A stretch of 64,000 nucleotides of DNA from Lentzea albida (GTDB lineage Bacteria > Actinomycetota > Actinomycetes > Mycobacteriales > Pseudonocardiaceae): contig NZ_FOFV01000001.1 of the NCBI RefSeq assembly GCF_900111005.1, positions 248,001 to 312,000 of the forward strand, read 5' to 3'. Each line of letters opens with the position of its first letter. The first letter of the stretch is position 1. The notes beneath the pieces were generated by a model, which worked only from the letters and a program-made list of their open reading frames with translations, was not told where the DNA came from and ran no database searches. The position numbers and the translations under genes are program-made. This document shows, one piece after another, positions 35,083 to 42,269 of this stretch.

Positions 35083-35101
35083 CAGTTCGCAAGTTACCCA
35101 C
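35083..35101. promoter_or_regulatory. MurR-motif copy upstream of nagZ
   Basis: On the minus strand GTGGGTAACTTGCGAACTG, 42-60 bases before the nagZ start, nearly the same as the element at murR. A further dyad AACTG-GCG-CAGTT overlaps it (35075-35087). Confidence 0.5.
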
Positions 35102-35159
35102 GACCGTGGGGTGGGTCAACGGGTGGCCATTGTGCCGTTCGGTGGCACTTTTTGACCGG

Positions 35160-35400
35160 ACAAGCAGACGGGGCACCCCCGAAGGGGTGCCCCGTCTTCA
35201 GCGCGGGCTTGCGAGTTACCAAGCGTGCAACTCGTGTCGTACAACCCTGGCCTCGGCGTCCGGCGTCCCGGTACGCAGGCCCTAGACGACAAGCCTCCCG
35301 CGGCGTGCTGCGCGTGGGTACTCGAAGTCCGCGCACGGAGCTCTACCGGGGTGGAGTCTGGCTTCTCTTCGCCAGGTCCCTGGCCGATCCGAGGTCCGCA
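35160..35400 (-). ncRNA. Ms1-like (6S-like) RNA candidate
   Basis: On the minus strand a promoter-like pair, TTGCTG (35429-35434) and TTAAAT (35406-35411) with a 17-base spacer, points to a start near 35400. About 200 bases on comes a perfect terminator hairpin. No coding frame is credible. Mycobacterial Ms1/MTS2823 lies in the same place and orientation, downstream of the HAD gene Rv3661. The 5' CCTCGG and distal CCGAGG could pair as in the closing stem. Called mainly on synteny. Confidence 0.55.
35167..35196 (-). terminator. Terminator hairpin of the Ms1-like RNA
   Basis: GACGGGGCACCCC and GGGGTGCCCCGTC form a perfect 13-bp stem with a four-base CGAA loop. The stem would work in both directions. 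Confidence 0.8.
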
Positions 35401-35405
35401 CCACC

Positions 35406-35434
35406 ATTTAAGTGCGTGGGCCCGGTCACAGCAA
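35406..35434 (-). promoter_or_regulatory. Sigma-A-like promoter for the Ms1-like RNA
   Basis: TTGCTG -35 (35429-35434), 17-base spacer, TTAAAT -10 (35406-35411), read on the minus strand. Nothing else recognisable was seen between 35435 and 35635. Confidence 0.5.
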
Positions 35435-35635
35435 GGGCTCGGACGGGTGCACCGTTCAAGCCACGTTCAGTAAGGAAAGTACTGGCGTTTCTGGATTTGT
35501 GAGCGCGTGTTCGCGTTCGGGTACCGCTGGGAGGGCGGTGCCGTGCACTCACGCGGGCACCACGTGCGCGGCGCGTGGCCGCTACTCGCCGGTACCGCTC
35601 ACTTCCCGGTGGTTCGTGGCCGCGGGGGCTTGACT

Positions 35636-36430
35636 TCAGCCGTTGCCGCGCTTGCGGCGCAGGCCGTACCAGGCCGCGCCGGCCGCCGCGACGGCGCCGA
35701 GGCTGATGGCCGTGACCGCCACCGCCTTGCCCGAGGGGGTCGGGATGCGGCCGCGCAGGCTGACCGGGTCGACGAACTGCTGCACCGGCCAGTCCTTCTC
35801 GAGCGCGATGCGGCGCAGGCCCCGGTCCGGGTTCACGACCGTCGGGTGGCCGACGACCTCGAGCATCGGGAGGTCCGTGACGCTGTCCGAATAGGCATAG
35901 CTCTTCGCGAGGTCGTAGCCGTGCTCGGCCGCCAGCTGCTTGATCATGACGGCCTTGTTGTCGGCGGCGCAGTAGAACTCCACCTCGCCGGTGTAGCGGC
36001 CGTCCTGGATCACCATCTTCGTGCCGACGCTGTAATCCGCCCCGATCATCTCCGCGATGGGCGCGACCAGTTCCGCGCCGGACGCGCTGACGATGACGAC
36101 GTCGTGGCCCTCGGCCTTGTGGTCGGCGATCAACTGTGTCGCTTCTTTGTAGACGAGCGGATCGACGATGTCGTGCAAGGTCTCGCTCACGATGCTGCGG
36201 ATCTGCTCCACGTCCCAGCCGGCGGCGAGAGCCGTGATGTGCGCCCGCATCCGGTCCATCTGGTCCGCGTCCGCGCCGGCGAGCATGAACACGAACTGCG
36301 CATACGCGCTCTTCAGGACCGCACGGCGGTTGATCAGACCCTCCTGGAAGAAGGGTCGGCTGAACGCCAGCGTGCTCGACTTCGCGATCACGGTCTTGTC
36401 GAGGTCGAAGAAGGCGGCGATCCGGCTCAT
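35636..36430 (-). CDS. HAD-superfamily IB phosphatase, SerB-like (Rv3661-like)
   Basis: 264 aa from ATG 36428-36430. AAFFDLDKTVIAKSS is HAD motif I (DxDxT/V), VSASG is motif II, and KSYAYSDSVTDLPMLEVVG is motif III/IV. The C-terminus has one membrane helix (AVAVTAISLGAVAAAGAAWYGL) and a basic end, so the enzyme is probably tail-anchored. Substrate unknown (phosphoserine-like or lysophospholipid). Flanked by two small RNAs, as in mycobacteria. Confidence 0.88.
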   Translation of the reverse strand: MSRIAAFFDLDKTVIAKSSTLAFSRPFFQEGLINRRAVLKSAYAQFVFMLAGADADQMDRMRAHITALAAGWDVEQIRSIVSETLHDIVDPLVYKEATQLIADHKAEGHDVVIVSASGAELVAPIAEMIGADYSVGTKMVIQDGRYTGEVEFYCAADNKAVMIKQLAAEHGYDLAKSYAYSDSVTDLPMLEVVGHPTVVNPDRGLRRIALEKDWPVQQFVDPVSLRGRIPTPSGKAVAVTAISLGAVAAAGAAWYGLRRKRGNG

Positions 36431-36580
36431 GTGGCCCAGCTTAGGTGTACTCGTCAGTAGGCCGTTCGGGCGGCATTTCGTTCGTGTACGAAACCGTTGT
36501 GCTGCACGGTTACCGAAACTTGCCCCGCGGCTGTTGCGGAAGTTGCGCGCGGCACTGGCGCATGGGGATACAGTAGGAGA

Positions 36581-36672
36581 GTCCGGTTCGACGGACGGGT
36601 TCAGTCCGACCCCCCGGGACTGAACCATTGACGACCCCCGTCCCTCCCCCCTGGCGGGGGTCGTCCCATATC
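36581..36672 (+). ncRNA. 6C RNA
   Basis: Two consecutive perfect hairpins each expose six cytosines. Stem GGTTCAGTCC/GGACTGAACC (36598-36607, 36617-36626) has loop GACCCCCCG. Stem GACGACCCCCG/CGGGGGTCGTC (36630-36640, 36655-36665) has a 14-base loop containing CCCCCC (36646-36651). This is the defining pattern of the actinobacterial 6C motif, and the mycobacterial homolog B11 sits in the same Rv3660c-Rv3661 gap. A -10-like TACAGT is at 36569-36574. The 5' end is estimated. Confidence 0.92.
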
Positions 36673-36799
36673 CGGACCCCGTTTCCGCGCGGGTGCGACT
36701 GGACCTCTGCCGTCCTCGTGCCGCGTTCCGGTGGCCAACCCCTCAGCGTCGCACACGACACCGACAGTCCTGCCGCGCCAAGGCTTCCAAGATCGCGAC

Positions 36800-36835
36800 C
36801 TGTCCACAGCCGCTGATCTGTCCACATGTGGATCA
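36800..36835. promoter_or_regulatory. Cluster of three DnaA-box-like 9-mers upstream of ssd
   Basis: CTGTCCACA at 36800-36808 and 36818-36826 (+), and TGATCCACA at 36827-36835 (minus). All match the actinobacterial box YYnTCCACA closely or exactly. They lie 44-79 bases before the ssd start. Confidence 0.45.
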
Positions 36836-36878
36836 CCGCCCGTTGTGTCGTTCATCACGACTGACCACCGTTGATCCC

Positions 36879-37913
36879 ATGACCCACCCCATCGCCCTGC
36901 TCACGGACCCGGACCTCCTCGACGAGGTCCTCCGCGTCGCCGCCGCGGCCGACTGCCCGCTCTCCTGCGCCCCGGACGTCACGTCGTTGCGCTCCCAGTG
37001 GCACTCCGCACCCCTGGTCCTGCTGGACCCGGCAGCGGTCTCCGCGTGCCTCGACGCTGGCTTCCCCCGCCGCACCGGCGTCCTGGTGGTCCACGGAGGC
37101 GACCCGCCCTGGGCCCCTGCCGTCGCCCTGGGAGCGGACGGCGTCCTCGAACTCCCGGTGGAGGGCCGCTCCCTGGTGACGGCCCTGACGGACCTGGGCG
37201 AGGGCCCGCCCTCCGACCGCGGTCGCGTGGTGTCGTTCATCGGCGGCAGGGGAGGAGCCGGCGCCTCGACCCTCGCCATAGCCTGCGGCCGCGAGGCCGT
37301 GGTCCAGGGCGGCGAGGCGATGCTCGTCGACTGCGACCCCCTCGGCGGCGGCATAGACCTGGCCCTGGGCACCGAGTCCGACCAGGGCGCCCGCTGGCCG
37401 GGCGTCCACGCCACCGGCGGCAGGGTCCCGATGTCGGCACTGAGGGCCGCCCTCCCCACCACGGGCAACCTGAGCGTCCTCGCCTGCGACAGAGCGGCCC
37501 CGGACCCGGAGCCGGCGGCGGTGGCGGCAGTCCTCGACGCAGGCCGCAGGGCGGGCTGCACGGTCCTCTGCGACCTGCCGCGCTTCCCCACCGCCTCCGC
37601 GTCGGCGGCCCTCGACCGCACGGACCTGACGATCCTCGTGGTCCCGGCCGAGGTCCGCGCCACGGCAGCCGCCGGCAGAGTCGCCACCCGCCTCCTCACC
37701 CACGGCCGCACCCTCCGCCTGGTGGTCCGGGGCCCGTCCCCCGGCAACCTCCAGCCGTCCGAGATGGCGGAGGTGATCGGCGTCCCCCTCCTCACCTCGA
37801 TGAGGGCCGAGCCGGGCCTGGCCGAGGTACTCGAACGAGGCCGCTTCCCCCGCAACCCGAAGGGCCCGCTCGCCACAGCCGCCCGCGCGGTCCTGAAGGA
37901 GCTCCGCCCGTGA
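36879..37913 (+). CDS. ssd: Ssd/CpaE-like MinD-family protein of the tad locus
   Basis: 344 aa from ATG 36879. The N-terminal response-regulator-like half is followed by a MinD/CpaE fold: VVSFIGGRGGAGASTLAIACG near residue 114 replaces the canonical KGGxGKT, so both lysines are missing. MLVDCDPLGGGIDLALG and LTILVVPAEV are the other superfamily motifs. Ortholog of Rv3660c (septum-site-determining protein) by position before tadA. Likely a localisation factor for the pilus machine or division, with nucleotide hydrolysis doubtful. Confidence 0.85.
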   Translation: MTHPIALLTDPDLLDEVLRVAAAADCPLSCAPDVTSLRSQWHSAPLVLLDPAAVSACLDAGFPRRTGVLVVHGGDPPWAPAVALGADGVLELPVEGRSLVTALTDLGEGPPSDRGRVVSFIGGRGGAGASTLAIACGREAVVQGGEAMLVDCDPLGGGIDLALGTESDQGARWPGVHATGGRVPMSALRAALPTTGNLSVLACDRAAPDPEPAAVAAVLDAGRRAGCTVLCDLPRFPTASASAALDRTDLTILVVPAEVRATAAAGRVATRLLTHGRTLRLVVRGPSPGNLQPSEMAEVIGVPLLTSMRAEPGLAEVLERGRFPRNPKGPLATAARAVLKELRP

Positions 37914-38101
37914 CGCTTCCGGCCACCACCGACCAGGAGATCGAGTGCCTCACCTCCTACCTGGAGGACGCGGAGGCGGCACCACCCGACTTCGCCGGCT
38001 GCGGCTGCGTGCCGTTCTTCGTTGCGGCAGAGGCGGTTCCGCGTCGAGCGGTGCCCGCACAGCGCCCCACGAGCCCTCCCGCCGCGCTCACGCCAACCTG
38101 A
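37910..38101 (+). CDS. Small coupled ORF between ssd and tadA
   Basis: 63 aa from GTG 37910, overlapping the ssd stop by GTGA. TDQEIECLTSYLEDAEAAPPDF looks like a genuine helical N-terminus; GCGC gives a cysteine cluster near residue 31. The C-terminal third is low-complexity. No family recognised. Kept because of the translational coupling. Confidence 0.5.
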   Translation: MTLPATTDQEIECLTSYLEDAEAAPPDFAGCGCVPFFVAAEAVPRRAVPAQRPTSPPAALTPT

Positions 38102-38125
38102 TCCCGCCACCCGACTTCGGCCTGC

Positions 38126-38551
38126 CTCACCGCCTCCCGGCCACCTCTCGCCTTCCCGGCCACCTCCTGGCGACCTCTTGCCTTCCTGGCCATCTCCTGG
38201 CCGCCTCTCGCCTTCCCGGTCGCCTTCCGCCTTCTCGCCCGCTTCCCGGTCGCCTTCCGCCCTCTCGCTCGCCTCCCGCCCGGCCCCTCGCACTGCGCCT
38301 CCACCCCGTCCCGCCTCGCACTGCGCCCCCGCCCCGCCCCACCCCGTCCCGTCCCGCCCCCGTCCCGCCTCGCACCTCTCCCTTGCTTCCCACCCGGTCC
38401 CAGCCTCGGTGCGTCCCTGCACTCCCGCGCCCCCGCCGGCACACCTGCCGTCCCTTGCCGTCCGTCGGCCGTCCCACCGCGCCACCCTCCGGCCGACCCG
38501 CCCCTCCCACCTCGCCCACCCCACAACCCCTTGCGCGGAAGGAACTCCCGC
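38126..38551. repeat. Pyrimidine-rich low-complexity tract with 30-bp repeats
   Basis: No convincing gene. From about 38131 to 38280 five imperfect 30-bp units repeat, for example CGCCTTCCGCC... at 38221 and again at 38251, with CTCGCCTTCCCGG-like cores at 38147, 38177 and 38207. From 38281 to 38540 the + strand is almost free of A, with CCCGTCCCGCC-type runs. All three + frames stay open because stops cannot form. Confidence 0.75.
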
Positions 38552-38552
38552 C

Positions 38553-38663
38553 GTGACCCGCCTGGGCCTCCTCCTCCGAATCGCCTGCCGGATGGCGCGC
38601 AACCTCGCCGTCCACGGCCGCCTCTACCCACCGCGCTTCATCTTCAAGAAGGAGCCGAAGTGA
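38553..38663 (+). CDS. Small basic peptide of the tad locus
   Basis: 36 aa from GTG 38553 with GGAAGGA 12 bases upstream. The sequence VTRLGLLLRIACRMARNLA...IFKKEPK is amphipathic and basic. Its TGA (38661-38663) overlaps the GTG of the next mini-ORF. No family recognised. The position immediately upstream of tadA suggests a pilus-related role (inference). Confidence 0.55.
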   Translation: MTRLGLLLRIACRMARNLAVHGRLYPPRFIFKKEPK

Positions 38664-38761
38664 ACCGTTTCCTCATCTGGTGCCAGGAGACCTGGCTCCG
38701 CCTCACCGGCCGCGAGATCACCTACGGCCGCCACGCCCGCCGCCCCGAGGCCGCGACGTGA
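38660..38761 (+). CDS. Second small basic peptide of the tad locus
   Basis: 33 aa from GTG 38660: VNRFLIWCQETWLRLTGREI then a basic stretch. It overlaps the preceding stop and its own TGA (38759-38761) overlaps the tadA GTG, so three cistrons are chained by GTGA overlaps. Function unknown. Confidence 0.55.
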   Translation: MNRFLIWCQETWLRLTGREITYGRHARRPEAAT

Positions 38762-39867
38762 CGGCCGCCCTGATCGACCGCGTCCGCCACCGCCTGGCCG
38801 GCGCCGACATGGAGATGACGGCGGCCGTCGTGGCCCACGCGGTCCGCACCGAGGCCGGCGGCGTGCTGGCCGACTCGGACGTCCTCGAAGCCCTCCAGGT
38901 GCTCCGCCAGGAGTTCAGCGGCACCGGTCCGCTCGACCCGCTGCTCGCCGACCCCGGCACCACCGACGTCCTGGTCACCGCCCCCGACCAGGTCTGGGTC
39001 GACGGCACCACGGGGCTGCGCAAGACCTCCGTCACCTTTCCCGACGAGGACGCGGTCCGGCGTCTCGCCCAGCGGCTGGCGGTCGTGGCGGGCAGGCGGC
39101 TCGACGACGCCTCGCCGTGCGTCGACGGGTGGCTGCCGGGCAGCGGCGTGCGGCTGCACGCGGTGCTGCCGCCTGTGGCCGACCGCACCTGCCTGTCGCT
39201 GCGCATCCTCAGACCGGCGACGCACGACCTGGAGGCTCTCCAGAACCTCGGCACGTTCGACACCGAGATCGCGGAGACCCTGCGCACGATCGTCCGCGCG
39301 CGGATGGCCTTCCTGGTGGTCGGCGGCACCGGATCGGGCAAGACGTCGCTGCTGTCGGCGTTGCTGGGCTGCGTGCCGCCGCACGAACGCATCGTGTGCG
39401 TGGAGGACGCGGGCGAGCTCAACCCGGACCACCCGCAGTTCGTGCGGCTCACGGTGAGACCGGCGAACGTCGAGGGCGCCGGCGAGGTCACCACCCGGCA
39501 ACTGGTGCGGGAGGCCCTGCGGATGCGGCCCGACCGGATCGTCGTCGGGGAGGTGCGCGGGGCCGAGGTGCGGGAGTTGCTCACCTCCTTGAACACCGGG
39601 CACGAAGGTGGCGCCGGGACGATGCACGCCAACTCGCCCGCCGAGGTGCCGGCGCGGCTGGAGGCCTTGGGGGCGTTGGGCGGCCTGGAACCGCGAGCGC
39701 TGCAAAGCCAGGTCATGGCGGCGGTGCGGGTCGTGCTGCACATGCGGCGCGACCGGAACACCAGGTACCTCAACGAGATCGGCGTGTTCGAGAAGGGCGA
39801 CGCGCTCGAGGTCCGTCCGGTCTGGACACGCGAGCACGGCTGGCGGACCGAGGAGTTGCCGTGGTGA
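38758..39867 (+). CDS. tadA: TadA/CpaF-type secretion ATPase
   Basis: 369 aa from GTG 38758. Walker A VVGGTGSGKTSLLSALLG (about residues 183-200), ERIVCVEDAGELNP (Walker B/Asp box), FVRLTVRPANVEGAGEVTTRQLVREALRMRPDRIVVGEVRG, and TGHEGGAGTMHANSP (His box). Hexameric ATPase driving Flp pilus assembly. Equivalent to Rv3659c. Confidence 0.94.
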   Translation: MTAALIDRVRHRLAGADMEMTAAVVAHAVRTEAGGVLADSDVLEALQVLRQEFSGTGPLDPLLADPGTTDVLVTAPDQVWVDGTTGLRKTSVTFPDEDAVRRLAQRLAVVAGRRLDDASPCVDGWLPGSGVRLHAVLPPVADRTCLSLRILRPATHDLEALQNLGTFDTEIAETLRTIVRARMAFLVVGGTGSGKTSLLSALLGCVPPHERIVCVEDAGELNPDHPQFVRLTVRPANVEGAGEVTTRQLVREALRMRPDRIVVGEVRGAEVRELLTSLNTGHEGGAGTMHANSPAEVPARLEALGALGGLEPRALQSQVMAAVRVVLHMRRDRNTRYLNEIGVFEKGDALEVRPVWTREHGWRTEELPW

Positions 39868-40631
39868 GCCTGGTCCTGCTGGCGGCAGCACTGCTCGTCT
39901 GGCCGCAGCTCAAGCCCCTCCGCCGCCTCAGGCCGCAGGGCAAGAGGGAGATCACGCTGCCCCCGTACGTCTGGCTCGCGGCCGCGGCGGTGATCACCTA
40001 CCTCCTGGCAGGTGTCGGCGGGCTGATCGCCGCAGCGGTGATCGCGATGACCGGCAGACGGATCTTGAAGCAGCACAAGCGGAACAAGGCCCTGCGCCAG
40101 GCCACCGAGGCGTTGAGCAGCGGACTGGGCGGCGTGATCGACGAGCTCCGGGCGGGTGCCCACCCCGCCCAGGCGGCAGAGGGCGCGGCGGCGGACACCC
40201 CGGCACCCGCGAAGGAAGTGCTGAAAGCGGCGGCGGCCACGTCGAGGCTGGGCGGTGACGTCGAACGGACGTTGCGCGAGCTGCGGCAGCCGTTGCTGAC
40301 CAGGGCGGTGGACCAGCTCGCCAGGGCGTGGCGCGTGTCGGCGAAGCACGGTGTGGCGCTGGCGGACGTCCTGGACGCCACGAGACGCGACCTCGACCAG
40401 CGGGCGGCGTTCGCGCGGCAGGTGCACGCGCGGATGGCCGGGCCTCGGGCCAGCGCGGCGGTGCTGGCCGGCCTGCCGCCGGTGGGTGTGCTGCTGGGCG
40501 AGCTGAGCGGCGCGCGGCCCCTGCACGTCCTCACGAGCACTCCAGCCGGGCAGTTCCTCCTCGTCCTGGGCGCGGTCTTCGCGGCGGCCGGCATCTGGTG
40601 GACGCAGCGGATCACGGAGGTCGAGCCGTGA
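39864..40631 (+). CDS. tadB: TadB-type inner-membrane platform protein
   Basis: 255 aa from GTG 39864 (an in-frame GTG at 39861 is equally possible). N-terminal and C-terminal membrane helices frame a cytoplasmic T2SSF domain (ALSSGLGGVIDELRAGAHPAQA, DQLARAWRVSAKHGVALADVLD). Shorter than Gram-negative TadB, as in mycobacteria (Rv3658c). Overlaps tadA and tadC stop/start codons. Confidence 0.85.
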   Translation: MSLVLLAAALLVWPQLKPLRRLRPQGKREITLPPYVWLAAAAVITYLLAGVGGLIAAAVIAMTGRRILKQHKRNKALRQATEALSSGLGGVIDELRAGAHPAQAAEGAAADTPAPAKEVLKAAAATSRLGGDVERTLRELRQPLLTRAVDQLARAWRVSAKHGVALADVLDATRRDLDQRAAFARQVHARMAGPRASAAVLAGLPPVGVLLGELSGARPLHVLTSTPAGQFLLVLGAVFAAAGIWWTQRITEVEP

Positions 40632-41155
40632 CGTTCCTGCTCCTCGCCCTGGCGGTGCTGGTGGCACCGGCACCACGCCGGTCGATCGACCGGCTCAGGC
40701 CGAGCGCCCACGACCCGCCGCCGGACGAGCCGAGGCCGGACGGACCGTTCGAACGGGCCGCGGCCTGGGACCTGCTCGCCGCGTGCCTGCGGGCCGGCCT
40801 GCCGGTGCCCACCGCGATCCAGGCGGTCGAGATCAGGGAACTGGGTCAGGTCGCCGAACTCCTCCGACTGGGCGCCGACCCGGTCACGGCGTGGGAGTCC
40901 GCGCTCGACCATCCCGCGACAGCGCTGCTGGCCAGGGCGGCGAGGCGGACCGCGCGGTCCGGGGCCGCACTGGCCCGGCAGACCGCGGAACTCGCCGCAC
41001 GCACCAGGTCCGAGGCGAGTGACGAAGCGGAAGCGAAGGCGCAGAAAGCCGCGGTCGCGGTGGCGGCGCCGCTCGCACTGTGTTTCCTGCCGGCCTTTCT
41101 GTGCCTCGGCGTCGCGCCGGTGGTGCTGGGTCTGGCCGGTCAATTCCTCAACTAG
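40628..41155 (+). CDS. tadC: TadC-type platform protein
   Basis: 175 aa from GTG 40628. A T2SSF half-domain, AAAWDLLAACLRAGLPVPTAIQAV, sits between an N-terminal helix (TFLLLALAVLVAPA) and a C-terminal hairpin (LALCFLPAFLCLGVAPVVLGL). Partner of TadB in the pilus base. Equivalent to Rv3657c. Arg/Ala-rich linker. Confidence 0.82.
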   Translation: MTFLLLALAVLVAPAPRRSIDRLRPSAHDPPPDEPRPDGPFERAAAWDLLAACLRAGLPVPTAIQAVEIRELGQVAELLRLGADPVTAWESALDHPATALLARAARRTARSGAALARQTAELAARTRSEASDEAEAKAQKAAVAVAAPLALCFLPAFLCLGVAPVVLGLAGQFLN

Positions 41156-41164
41156 GAGACGTCC

Positions 41165-41341
41165 ATGAAACTGCTCGACGCCGAACTGCTCGACGACGAC
41201 AGTGGCATGAGCACGGTGGAGTACGCGATCGGGACGTTGGCCGCGGCCGCGTTCGCCGGACTGCTCTACGTGCTCCTCACCAGCGACTTCCTGCAGAGCC
41301 AGTTGCGGGAGCTGATCCAGCGTGCGCTGTCTTCGGTCTGA
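41165..41341 (+). CDS. Flp-type pilin, DUF4244 (Rv3656c-like)
   Basis: 58 aa from ATG 41165, with AGGAG 5 bases upstream. DDDSGMSTVEYAIGTLAAAAFAGLLY is a type IV prepilin signature: a Gly-Met cleavage site and Glu at position 5 of the mature chain (STVE-type), then a hydrophobic helix. Major pilin candidate of the locus. The prepilin peptidase is not in the window. Confidence 0.9.
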   Translation: MKLLDAELLDDDSGMSTVEYAIGTLAAAAFAGLLYVLLTSDFLQSQLRELIQRALSSV

Positions 41342-41651
41342 CGACCGGGGCATGGTCACGGTCGAGGCGGCGATCGCGGTCTGCACTCTGCTGGTGGCCC
41401 TGTGGCTCGCGGCGAACGGGCTGACGGCGGTCACCGAGCAAATGCGGTGCGCCGACGCGGCGAGAGAAGCGGCACGGCTCGCCGCACGCGGCGAACGGCA
41501 GCGAGGCGAGGAGGCCGCGGGGCGGATCGTGGGCGGTGCCAACGTTGTGATCGACGAACAAGGCGACGCGATCGAGGTCGTCGTCAGCAAGCGCGGGCCG
41601 CTGGGCGTGCCGCTCAGCGCACGGGCGTTCGCCGTGCCGGAGCCGCGATGA
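41322..41651 (+). CDS. TadE-like minor pilin
   Basis: 109 aa from GTG 41322, overlapping the pilin gene by 20 bases. DDRGMVTVEAAIAVCTLLVALWLAANGL is a second prepilin-type N-terminus (G-M cleavage, Glu5). The remaining 70 residues form a small extracytoplasmic domain. Equivalent to Rv3655c. The start could also be an internal codon near 41352. Confidence 0.82.
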   Translation: MRCLRSDDRGMVTVEAAIAVCTLLVALWLAANGLTAVTEQMRCADAAREAARLAARGERQRGEEAAGRIVGGANVVIDEQGDAIEVVVSKRGPLGVPLSARAFAVPEPR

Positions 41652-42073
41652 ACGGCGAACGGCCTGGCTGCGAGCGCGGTTCGGCTGCGGTGAGCGGCGT
41701 GGTGGCGATGTTGTTGCTGATCATCGTCGCGGTGGGCGGCGCCTGGATCGGCTCGGCGGTCGTCGCGCGGCACCGGGTCACGGGTGCCGCCGATCTGGCG
41801 GCGCTCGCCGCTGCCGCTCGTCTCACCGAAGGCGACGAAAGTGCTTGTGAGCAGGCAAAACGGGTGGCCTCGGAGCACCGTGCCGAGCTGACGGACTGCG
41901 CGGTGAACGGCTGGGAGGTGGTGGTCGGGGTGTCCTCGGTTACGCCGTTCGGCCCGGTGAGCGCGCGAGCCAGGGCAGGTCCGGCTGAAGATCGAAGCGT
42001 TTGGAGCACGACGAGCGGTCGACTCACAGCGGTGAGCGGACTCACACCGCCGCCGGGACATGCTGAACGGTGA
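41648..42073 (+). CDS. TadG/TadE-like pilus-associated protein (Rv3654c-like)
   Basis: 141 aa from ATG 41648, overlapping the preceding stop. ERGSAAVSGVVAMLLLIIVAVGGAWIGSAVVARHRVTGAADLAALAAA is the typical TadG/Rv3654c N-terminus, a helix followed by the RHR-x3-AADLAALA segment. One pair of cysteines (ACEQAK, DCAVNG) could form a disulphide. Last gene of the tad operon. Confidence 0.85.
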   Translation: MNGERPGCERGSAAVSGVVAMLLLIIVAVGGAWIGSAVVARHRVTGAADLAALAAAARLTEGDESACEQAKRVASEHRAELTDCAVNGWEVVVGVSSVTPFGPVSARARAGPAEDRSVWSTTSGRLTAVSGLTPPPGHAER

Positions 42074-42269
42074 TCGAACCAAACGCGCGGAGTTCAGTTG
42101 CCCGTTCTGACAAAGGACGTTCGCCGTCCCGTAGCTACCAGTTGTCGAGCGGGGCTTACGGAGCCCGGTGCCGGTGTCGTTAGTTGTAGTGGCGGCACCG
42201 ACGCGGTGTCCTACGAACACCGGCACCACGTCGATGTCGAGTCAAAGCCTAGGAAGAAGGCGACGGAAG

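Noticed and set aside
37945-38556. 203-codon Pro/Arg/Leu-rich frame upstream of tadA
   Set aside because: All + frames are open in this A-poor tract. It lacks a good start signal and overlaps the coupled small ORF.
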